A stretch of 23,395 nt of DNA. Source: Nemertoderma westbladi. Its lineage: Eukaryota; Xenacoelomorpha; Nemertodermatida; Nemertodermatidae. A program made the translations under genes and the position numbers. Below are positions 10,679 to 20,900 of this stretch, one piece after another; within the stretch, counting starts at the first letter, position 1, and each line of letters starts with the position of its first letter. The stretch spans positions 1-23,395 of the forward strand of contig JAUCBJ010006942.1 of the NCBI GenBank assembly GCA_032718475.1. Reading direction: 5' to 3'. Under the pieces are notes generated by a model. That model was given only the letters and a program-made list of their open reading frames with translations. It ran no database searches and was not told the DNA's origin.

Positions 10679-10684
10679 TTTATT
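10679..10684 (-). promoter_or_regulatory. Candidate polyadenylation signal for NUDT2
   Basis: AATAAA on the minus strand, about 240 bases beyond the NUDT2 stop codon. It lies about 20 bases from a plus-strand AATAAA (10651-10656), so the two transcripts may end tail to tail. Confidence 0.4.
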
Positions 10685-10920
10685 GGTCCAATGTGATCGT
10701 GACGTGAGTGGGTGTACTGTATTTGTACTGTATGCTGTCCAGTCCAGGCAAACAAGGTGTTATGCTTAGTTATATGTAAAATAATAAGCACAATCAAATT
10801 AAACTAAAATCCCAGAGAAGGCTATGCATGGACTTACACCAATTGTAAACCGTCGCTGTAACTAGTAACTGTGTTGCATAATATGGGTTAGGGTTGTAGC
10901 TATAACAACTAATTCCTTCG

Positions 10921-11572
10921 CTATGTCTGTAACAGATACTCATGCGATTCGACTAGAAGGTTCTGCATATCTGGGAAACCCGCTGTGGTCTTGGATTCCT
11001 CCAAGTTGGACCACTTATAATTCTGATGTTCGTCGGATAGAATTATATCGGAGTTGGGATTAATTAATTCGGCTAACCAGTAGACCACAGTTTTATTTGC
11101 ATCTTTAACTCGGTACTCGAGTGTCTTACAGAACGCCTCCACTACTCTCAAATGTTCCTTGCGAATTCCCGCTTCTTCCAGGGTCTCTCTGTAGGCGGTC
11201 ACTAAATCCGTCTCGCCCGGGTCCACATGCCCTAACGAAATAAATGTTAAATATATAAATATATTATTGCATTGTGATTGTAAATAATAACTCCATAGAG
11301 CAGAGGGTAGGCCTATGCGAGGCCTATGTCTGATGCTGAGGCCGAGCTGTGGACCTGAGTTACGACTGGTGTAAACGAGTACCGGTAAACGCTACGCCGA
11401 CAACAATTTATGATAAAAAGTGAAACTATAACCTCCTCACGCCACGCTCACGCTCACCTTTTGGTGGTGTCCAGTGATGACTTTTAGATTTAGATTGAAG
11501 CAGAAGAAACTCAATATTCGGAACTCGTCCTCGGTAAACGATAAATCCAGCAGCACGATTCATCACCATCAT
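10921..11572 (-). CDS. NUDT2: Bis(5'-nucleosyl)-tetraphosphatase (asymmetrical), NUDT2 (two exons)
   Basis: Exon 1 is 11572-11458 and exon 2 is 11231-10921 on the minus strand. The donor AAAAG|GTGAGC and acceptor CGTTAG|GG are in phase 1, giving 141 residues; human NUDT2 has 147. Exon 1 reads RAAGFIVYRG, then IEFLLLQS and HHWTPPKG; exon 2 opens with HVDPGE. The Nudix box GX5EX7REXXEEXG is complete across the splice (GHVDPGE, then RETLEEAGI), followed by TVVYWLAEL and LSDEHQNYKW as in animal NUDT2. The enzyme hydrolyses Ap4A to ATP and AMP and so controls this signalling nucleotide. The upstream ATG (11572-11570) is used because ACC precedes it; ATG at 11563 would also fit the family start. 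All catalytic residues are present. Confidence 0.93.
11232..11457 (-). other. NUDT2 intron with MITE-related fragment
   Basis: Phase 1 intron of 226 bp, placed between the lysine-glycine that precedes the Nudix box and the rest of the box. At about 11370-11411 it contains GGTGTAAACG and then GTAAACGCTACGCCGACAAC. The latter 20 bases match the left end of the MITE at 6923-6942, so this is a partial, rearranged relative of that element. Confidence 0.7.
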
Positions 11573-11773
11573 GGTACAGTGGTACCAGTAGCTGGGAAGT
11601 GGGTGGGTAGGCCTACCGCTACCTGCCCAAATTAACGAAAGTCCACAACCACTGGCTGACTGGATAAATTGTAGTTACTACAGTTACTAACTACAGTTGT
11701 TGTAGGCAAGGGTCTGCATTACACTGTTACAGCTGTACAGTACTGCAGTACAGTACAGTACGCTACAGTTTCA

Positions 11774-11866
11774 ATGATTCGGCCCGGGTTCAGCTACATT
11801 ATGAGTACTGTAGCTGTACTTCTGATCAGCAATATCCCAATTTACCAGTCTGCCAGTTTACCACAG
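11774..11866 (+). CDS. Possible signal-peptide first exon
   Basis: An ATG at 11774 opens 31 codons ending in CAG|GTGAGA, a strong consensus donor, in phase 0. The peptide contains STVAVLLISNIPIYQSAS, which looks like a signal peptide with a small-residue cleavage region, and a second ATG at 11801 would start just before the hydrophobic core. It lies about 200 bases from the NUDT2 start in divergent orientation, so a shared promoter is possible. No downstream exon was found; it is a candidate only. Confidence 0.3.
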
Positions 11867-14140
11867 GTGAGACAGGGTAGCAGGGAGAAACTTGAAGCAC
11901 AGGATCCTGGGAACAGGGGGTCAGGCAGTCAGATGGGTCAGCCGACCCCCCATGAGTTTATGTGAGGGGTCCTGGACCCCTCCATTGGCAATAATTCATT
12001 GAAAGAGAATACATTATTATTCTAATTATAGAAAATTAAACAGAAATTTAAACTCCACTGTTAATGTATAAATAGGCCCTACTCAATGTACTGTAGGCCT
12101 ATACGCTGTTACTGGTACAGAACTACATACTTACAGTCGTCAAACAACGGTACATATTATTATCAGGCAGTGCTAAATTGCACACACTTTCATTTTAACA
12201 GCTACTACCTACAACAGTCATCCGCGACCCAGCTAAAATCCTATCTGTCATGTTAACAATAGGATCCAACCTGGTCAATAGACACCAAGGGACCATTCAG
12301 TGGATGTAATTAATTGGACATAAATACTCAGTATATGAAAGAGAATCATTGAATCATTGATCATATTGCACTAGAAACAACTAATAAATATCTTAAAACT
12401 CCAACCGTGGTTCACGCCATACCCCTTAGATAGATTGATAATGATTTTATACGGTGGTGAGGCGAATAGGCCAATTTCACCTTTTTATTACTTTTTATTG
12501 CAATTTATTTCCTTTTTTACCTTTTTACTTTAAAAGGTACCTTAAATGGTGAATATCGAAATTAAATATTCGCGAAATTAATTAATTAATTGCGTACCGT
12601 AGCCCTTCTGTTTAATTAAACTAAAAGTGAAAACATTCAAGCAAGACTGTATATATTTGGAATCTTTTTTATTGTTTGATCATCGTTCCCTGGTGGCGGA
12701 TTCAGGAGGCATTGAGCATTATGGTTTTGGGGGCCTCTAGGCTAACGAGTAATGAGAGACCCTAGCCTTGGCCCTGTCGGCAGCACCCGGTGGTATGATA
12801 GGCGAAATTTTTTGAAATTTGTAAAGTTATGGCCTACGTTTTTTGAATTTCAAAAAAGTAAAGTTATCGATGAAAGCGAAACCCTATAGGCGCTAAACAC
12901 CAGAGGCAACCCGTAAGCTCTTATCTCTTGGCTGTTACCATAAGGCAGGGAAGGCGCCACACTATAGTAGGTCTACATCCCTTTTCTTTACTAGGCTTAC
13001 CCTAACAGAAGCTAGCCTCTTGAGATTCAAAACTTGCAAATGAATTAGCAAATAAAATGTACAATATTATTATTAATCTCCATTTCGTTTCCGTCTAAAT
13101 TCGGAAATCACAATAGTCAAGTCGATCCTTCTCAAAATTTCACATTCAATACACAACGATAACTTTATCCACTGGCTTAATATCAATCAATCAATCAATA
13201 GAGCTCGTATAATTCCGATTTACGCAATATATGACATGATTGCAACATTATAATTATATCATTACAATTTTTCAATCTTACAATTTAACGTTTATATAAC
13301 TAAAATTTGTAATGTTTGTGATAGTAATGTAATAATATAGTAGATATAGATTTTAAATGACAAAAAATAACATTAGCATAGCTAGTGTTGCTCTATTTGT
13401 TGTTGTGGTGCGTAGATATAAAGAGAAGGGTTCATGCCATCATAATATTCGTTATTTGTATTTTCGGGTCGTTTTTTACCATTTATGTCTATAGTAAATA
13501 TTTATAAAACTAATAATAATTATTGTAATGTCTAGGATTATGCGTATAGATAGCAACGTGTGGGCACACCGTTATAGGCCTACTGTACAAAATCAATTAA
13601 TAAACTTTCATGCTATTTTACTGATAGAAGAAAGATAATAATGACAAGACAAGATTATTCGTTGGATCTGTTGATGAAGATGAGGTTAATGTCATTTCGT
13701 GTTTATTTATTAATATTAATATTCAAATATAAATACAGTATATGTGTTAATTCTGTAGTTTATTAAATATGTCTTGTACTTTCTTGCTAAAGATTTCTTG
13801 GATTTAATATTTTTTAAGTCAAACTGTAGTGAATTCCATATTTTTGTGCCGCCATTTTTAGTGAGTTTTGTATAAAATAACTCAATCCAGCCACCCCCCC
13901 CCCCCCCGCCCCTTTGGAAAAAAAAGCCAGTGTTAAATTATCAATTAAGGCTAAGGGAAAGAAGCAGGTAGATTACAGTTTATTTTGGGGAGTAATCAGA
14001 TGTAATATGAGTGATTTTCCCCTGCAGTGAAAGTTCGCCCATCTGACATATAATGCCCTGGAATATGGTAGGGGTACGGTGCGTACTAATATTCCTGCGG
14101 CGGCGCAGGTTTAAGGAGCAACTTAACTAAGCCGGGCGGA
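11867..14140. other. Non-coding stretch with low-complexity DNA
   Basis: About 2.3 kb without a convincing gene. It holds several TAGGCCTA palindromes, a CAAT repeat near 13185-13198, a C tract at 13894-13907 followed by CCGCCCC, and GC-richer patches near 12690-12960 that may be degraded repeats. I recognise no RNA gene. Confidence 0.5.
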
Positions 14141-14320
14141 GTTCAAACTATCAGTTTCAAATCTCATGCAATCTCATTAAAATTTGTAGAAAAATTATTT
14201 ATTTATTTATTTATTGTTTATCAAATTTGGATGGGGTGGGAGGGGGGGGGGGGGGGGGGGGCTGGCTGTGTGTGTGTGTGTGCCTGAATTACGAGACTAT
14301 ATTCCGTGGTGTTGGTATGC
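14141..14320. repeat. Fragment of the foldback family arm
   Basis: The order TCTCATGCAATCTCATTA, then TTTGTAGAAAAA, a G tract (14242-14261), then CCTGAATTACGAGACTATAT matches the right inner arm of the foldback element (about 3500-3610) in the same orientation. An ATTT repeat and a TG repeat have been added. Only one arm is present, so this is a solo or truncated copy. Confidence 0.7.
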
Positions 14321-14996
14321 CTACGTACAGGCTACCATGGGTTTCGGTCCCTTTCGCAAACAATAAAATAATTGATCCTTATCCTTAGAAGTCCGTTAGT
14401 TAGAAGGCCGTTAGGACTTCTTACTGTAAAAGTATTGTGTATGTCGGCCTATCTATGTATGTATATCCTTTAAACCCAGAAACGGAATTAAGATTTAGTT
14501 TTTGGGTTTTATTGTCTTATAGATACGGTCTTCTTATAGCCAGCTTACTGGCTTTCTAGTTAAACTTGTTTCATCAGCACCAAGTGATGTGATGTGATGT
14601 ACATAATGTAGTTTACTGGAATACCACAAGATGGCGTAACAAATTTAATTACCAATGCAGTGCAGCAGCATATGGGGCAATATGACAAGCTGCCGGGCAA
14701 CATTAGGTCCAAGTATAGTAAAGCAGCTCCTTCCTACTCGCATTGTGTGCAATAATAATAATGCATTTGTATTTCTACGGTAATTTAGTGTGGCTGACTC
14801 ATACATACTGTGACGGCGAGAATTGCTTTATTTATTATCTATTATCAATCTTTATATTTAAATTATTATATTGATAGGCCATACAATTATTATCTAAATT
14901 AATTCACAGTTATTGGATTTCTTTTTCTTCTAGCTATAAATAAATATTTTCTTAATAAAATAGATTCTTCGTTAATAACAAACTATTTAAATTGTC

Positions 14997-17900
14997 ATGG
15001 ACGACAGACTGGGTGACGCAACAACAGAATACGTCACTAATGAAATAATAAATAGACTCGAGGTTAAATCTGCCCTTGATATTATACTTCCAATATCGGA
15101 TGCCCTTGTAAGATTGCAGTTGACTTTTTATGAAGAGGACGCAGATAAGTTCGCTTTAAAAGACACCACTGTTCAGGTAAGTAGTGATAACTACTGTAAG
15201 TAAATGTTTATAACTTGTTAGTTTGTTGTTTTATAAGTAAATAAGATGGAGTTATTTCATTTGTTATACAGTGGGGTTAATTAATACCGTTCTGGTTTGT
15301 CTTACATTGTGTACTTTTTAATAATTTAGTTGTGGGGCGAGACACGTAGTCGGCGAGCCTTTGCATACGGTTCATATAGGGCAAATGGGGCATGTCCGTC
15401 TGTCCGTCTGGCTGTCTGTCCGTCTGTCTGGTAAATGTTTGAACGCGAATTTCTCGGCATCGCTCGTTCGGAATTGAACCAAACTTAGTAGGTAAGTAGT
15501 AGAGAGAAAGTTTAGAAAGTTTGTAAAGTTTGGTGAAAAATCATGCAGTCTGACGTCAGCTACGACAGATTATGTGGTTTTTAGAAAATGTTAAATTTCT
15601 CGGGAAGGCCTCATTTTCCTGAGCTGAAATTTTGGTGGCCTGTAGAGAATCATGAAGTCTATCTTTTACGAAATTGAAAAGTTAAGACATTTAATTGGGG
15701 ATCCGCTAGAGACTCAGAAGTAATGACATAGGCCTACCGGTACGGTACTGCTGTACAGTGCTCGGCCCTTATATTCCAAAACCGTGTATCTCGATTTTTG
15801 ACGAAAATGACATATTTATATATTTGGAATCAGAATTTCAAGGCGCATCTTTCTATCCAGGTCCCGAAGCTTGAAAATCAAATGCAAAGAAAATAGTTTG
15901 CGACCAAAACCGTGTATCTCGATATTTTTTGAAGCAATTTTTAATCAAAACCATTTATCTGAGAAAAATTAACCGAAAAAAATTAACTGACCAATAGGAT
16001 GCAAGATCTCCATGATTATTAATTTATCAAAACAGTGTATCTCTGTTTCGGAAATTCGTTTAATTTATCAAAACCATCTATCTGGAGATAGACGGTTTTG
16101 GACCACCTCTAGAACAAATCTTTCTCAGATAGACGGTTTTGATTACAAATTCAATGTTCAATAAATGTTCTAGATTTATTTCAAAACACAGTTAACCGGT
16201 CATTTAGTCTGAACAATTCATTTGCAATGGGGTTCACGACTCAAATTCAAAACCAGGTTAATTAGATGCAATAATATCGCGGCCAGCTACCGTTTACCGG
16301 TAGTTAATTCATAAATCAACAATTCAGGCATTAACAAACTACATGATAACATATTGTAAAGTTTCAGTTTAGGTAAACAACCATGAGAGTTTAGGTAACA
16401 AGAGTTTACCAGTAGGTTGTGTTACTGTACCATACCGTTTTGTCATCTATAAGCAATTCATCGATCAAAGAATCATAACAACAGTTTTTTTAAACACTTT
16501 CTTGACTCTTGGTAGCAAGCCAGTTTGTTTATTTTATATAAAGCATAGCACTGATATTCGTGTAAGTAAACAATGTCAGCCACACGCAAACAATAACCTC
16601 TACGGAGGAAGGCTATACCCCCTAATGATTCCAATGCTTCTGGTAAATGGTGACGTTGGAGGGGAACATTCAGAGGGGAGTGGGAGTGGTGACGTTGGAG
16701 GGGGACATACAGAGGGGAGTGGGAGTGGTGACGTTGGAGGGGGACATACAGAGGGGAGTGTGAGTGGTGATGTTGGAGGGGGACATAAAGAGGGGAGTGG
16801 GAGTGGTGACGTTGGAGGGGGACATACATAGGGGAGTGGGAGTGGTGACGTTGGAGGGGGACATACATAGGGGAGTGGGAGTGGTGACGTTGGAGGGGGA
16901 CATACATAGGGGAGTGGGAGTGGTGACGTTGGAGGGGGACATACAGAGGGGAGTGGGAGTGGTGATGTTGGAGGGGGACATACAGAGGGGAGTGGGAGTG
17001 GTGACGTTGGAGGGGGACATACAGAGGGGAGTGTGAGTGGTGATGTTGGAGGGGGACATACAGAGGGGAGTGGGAGTGGTGACGTTGGAGGGGGACATAC
17101 ATAGGGGAGTGGGAGTGGTGACGTTGGAGGAGGACATACAGAGGGGAGTGGGAGTGGTCTGGTTGGAGGGGGACATACAGAGGGGAGTGGGAGTGGTGAC
17201 GTTGGAGGGGGACATACAGAGGGGAGTGTGAGTGGTGATGTTGGAGGGGGACATACAGAGGGGAGTGGGAGTGGTGACGTTGGAGGGGGACATATAGAGG
17301 AGAGTGGGAGTGGTGACGTTGGAGGGGGACATACAGAGGGGAGTGGGAGTGGTGATGTTGGAGGGGGACATACAGAGGGGAGTGGGAGTGGTGATGTTGG
17401 AGGGGGATATATTGAGGGGAGTGGTGACATTGGAGGGGGACATACTGAGGGGATTGGGAGTGGTGACGTTGGAGGGGGGATGAATGACTATTGTGTGGTG
17501 TGGCATGAGGGGCTGCAAGGTCGGGATGCTGACTCATTGGCCGATTGTTTGTTAAGGATCATCAGAGAAGAGCGGGATTCCAAGGAGTTTATATTTTGGC
17601 TGGATAATTGTACGGGTCAAAATAAAAACTGGTTGCTCTTTGGCGCATGTGTAGCGATTGTCAATGCCACAGGGGGGCCACAGTCAATCACATTGAAGTA
17701 CCTCACCAAGGGACATACACACATGTTAGCCGATTCGGTTCATGGAAATATAGAGAGGAGTATTAAAAGACAACCAGCAATGTATGATTTGAAATACGTC
17801 ACTATGGTTATGGCCAACAGTAGAAAAGATTTGGTTGTATTAACCCCGGAATTCCACAATTGGTTGAATAATCTAACGTATTCTAAGAAGCTGAAAGAGG

Positions 17901-20900
17901 CGCTTCCCTATATTACAGAGGTAGACCAGGTGCGATTTAACAAAGGGTGTCGCAAGATGGTGTATAAAAGAGACTTCAAAGAAGCAGAGAAGTCTGTAGA
18001 ATTCCTTCAAGAGAGGTATCACCCAGAAATTCCACAGAAGAAAGAAGGTGTACGGGGAATTAACACAGCAAAGAAGGAGATTATCCTAAAGAAACTTGTT
18101 AATCTCATGCCAGGAAACAGATCGTCTTTCTGGTTATCGATGACATCGAAACAATCACAAACAGACCTTAATAGTGGCTACGATCACTCTTTAGCTAATG
18201 AGTAGATCTGTATTGAATAAAACTGATCGATTTATTAAACTCATTATTCTATAACACGGATCAATGTATTAAACTCATATTTGTTTAAACTGAACTGTTT
18301 AATTAACTATAAATTGTATTAAACTGATCGCTATAAACTATAAACATCGCTATCATAATTGTAAAAACTGATCATTAAATCTTATCTATGTATCATCTTT
18401 GTATAAAACTGCTCTATATATTAAACTCAAATTTGTATAAAACTGCTCTATATATTAAACTCAAATTTGTATAAAACTGATCTATGTATTAAACTCATAT
18501 TTGTATAAAACCGATCTACAGTATAAATTAAACTCATATTTGTATAAAACCGTTCTTTCTACTGTATTAAACTCATATTTGTATAAAACCGATCGATGCA
18601 TTGAACTCATTTTGTATATAACTGATCTACAGTATATATTAAACTCATATTTGTATAAAACCGTTCTATGTATTAAACTATAAATTGTATTAAACTGATC
18701 GTTACATTAAACTAACTGTTCATTTTATTTTATTCCCTTACCATGAATTGTAGTTTATTAGTTAATGGTTTTCAATATTAATGGTAATTATTAATTAATA
18801 AAATAAAAGTTTATATTCAAACATAGAGATAAACGGTTTTGTTAAAAATTAAAATATAAAAGATAGCTGGTTTTGAAGAATAAAAAATGAGTTAGCCGAT
18901 TTTGATCCAAAAAAATTTACATGTTTGCGGCGCAAGTATATTGACCAATACCTGCTATGGTGTACTATCGGTGTACTATGGTGTTTTTAACATATTTCCC
19001 TTTATTTTTACGCCTTAATTTTGCCTCAGGTGGATTCGGCACATGCGTTTACCCTATATTGAATATTAATATGGAAATTTCCCCAATTAATCCCAGTAAG
19101 AATTTAAAATGAATAACCATAAAAAACCGGAATGGTTTTTGGCCATTTTCTCAAAATGCCAAAAATTGAGATACACGGTTTTGGAATATAAGGGCCGTGC
19201 TGCACTGGTAAGTACGAAATTGCAGAATAACAATTTGACACCACCTAGCGGATTAACATATGATTGTATATCGAATGAATACATTTATAGCATGGGATAT
19301 GGGGTCCAAACTAGACATGCCCCATTTGCTCTATATGAACCGTATGCCAAGGCTTGCCGACTACGTGCTGCGCGAAGTCCCCACGAACGTGTTTATGTGT
19401 TTGTAAGTAATTGTTTATAAATATGTTAGTTAGTTATTTAGTTATAGTCAGTTATTTATATATAATTAATACCATTTATAAGATATGTGTTTAAGATTAG
19501 GTTAATAAATATTAAATAAGTAGGCCTATAGATTAGTATTCCCGAAGGCTATCACTTATAACGTATTACTCAACTTCTATGTTTATATTTTGCAGATAGT
19601 TTCTGCTTGTGAGGAAGTTGTTGAAGCAGCTAAGAACGCTATTGTTGATGTCGTGGATTCCTTCCATCACAATGACATCATCGATGCTTCAAACCGACTA
19701 GTAGTCGCCGCAGCTAAAATTAGCAATATATGTTATGAGAACGACAACTATAACGTTAATAACAACAGGTGCGGTGTACTGTTTATGCCATTCTGTGACA
19801 GCATGTTTTATGACATGCCAATATGCCATATGTAACAGGCCATTTCGCAGGCTGTTAAGTATGAAATCATTTTAGGATTCACCATAAAACTTTGACACAC
19901 GATATCGCTCCGATTAGAGATGTTATTTTACGGCTGATATCTTTGTGGGGTAAACTGAACTGAAAGTAAAATATTTTGGCGGTTGACCTCTTGACCATTA
20001 AGTGACAGTCCTCATTGAGTCAGACCACTTTATTTTACTGTAGTTTACTACAAAACATATTACTGTAAGTCAGGATAAATTGCCAATAAGGCGCTGACAG
20101 TTGGTGTCCGTAAGTTATGGGGCAAGCCACAAAGTAAGCGAGCTTAGCATACAGTTAACGGTGTTTCAACCGTTTTCTGTCGGTCGATCAGCCTGTCTGT
20201 CGCCGAATTGATAAATCAGCCAATCTTTGGTGCAATTAAACCAAACTTGGTACACATTTAATCTTTCGAAAGACTGATATAGAATTTGCGTTCTCTAGTT
20301 CTACAGTCTCCCGGTTTCGGGCGACTAGACAACGGTCTAAATATTGGCACCAGTACGATGAGCTTGTTTACTTTGTCCTGCTCGAAAGCATAACCAACGA
20401 TAATATACAATTTGACAGGCTAAGAATTAAACTTATCATACAATAAATCAAGCCATCGTTTTACTAACATTTCATCTATATAATATTTCAGTTAATAACA
20501 ATTACAAAAAGAAAATCCATTTAATAGATACCGAAATGTAATAGTAAAAGAAAGTAGCCATCATAATTAATTCATGTTAATTAATATAATTAAATAATGT
20601 ATTTCAGTATTGGTGATGCTGCTAACGAAATAATAAACGCTATTGGAGAGGTGTTGGTGGCATGGAATAAAATAGAAGTAGATCGCATTGTTAACTCTTG
20701 TCAATGGTTCGTGAAAAACACCATCAATGTCAGCAAAATAACCTCCCATGGTACCGAAGCTATAATCTTGAGTTTCAGAGATATGGTTGAGTCATTTGTA
20801 GTTATGAAAGCCATGGCGGATAAGCGAGCTAAGGATGCCATTGACGATGGACATGGAGAAAGGATAATGAAACAATTGGATTCGATTACTGCAGATATAC

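Larger units (their letters stand above)
15332..19384. mobile_element. DNA transposon with two sets of terminal inverted repeats
   Basis: The outer inverted repeats are about 66-71 bp (15332-15397 and 19314-19384) and share CACGTAGTCGGC, GCATACGGTTCATATAG and GCAAATGGGGCATGTC with small indels. The inner inverted repeats are 37 bp (15764-15800 and 19160-19196) with 36 matches. Between them are subterminal motifs, a 39-bp minisatellite and a transposase-like ORF on the plus strand. The outer pair may be a long interrupted terminus or a separate element into which the inner one (3433 bp) inserted. No clean target duplication is seen. A third copy of the outer end occurs at 20115-20258. Superfamily is not settled. 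Confidence 0.75.
15177..19595 (+). other. Intron 1 of the large helical-protein gene
   Basis: Phase 0 GT-AG intron of 4.4 kb. Nearly all of it is occupied by the transposon at 15332-19384. Sequence after the donor (about 15195-15290) resembles sequence after the transposon (about 19402-19480) in direct orientation. Confidence 0.75.

Noticed and set aside
16473-17537. Minus-strand ORFs of 354, 282 and 276 codons rich in His, Pro, Ser and Thr
   Set aside because: They are antisense readings of the 39-bp minisatellite, whose unit length keeps every frame open.
15755-19205. GTGCT on both sides of the inner inverted repeats as a 5-bp target duplication
   Set aside because: The two copies are offset by one base relative to the termini, and similarity continues into inverted sequence, so it is not a clean duplication.
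19109-19420. 103-codon plus-strand ORF
   Set aside because: It lies across the right inverted repeats of the transposon and has no recognisable domain.
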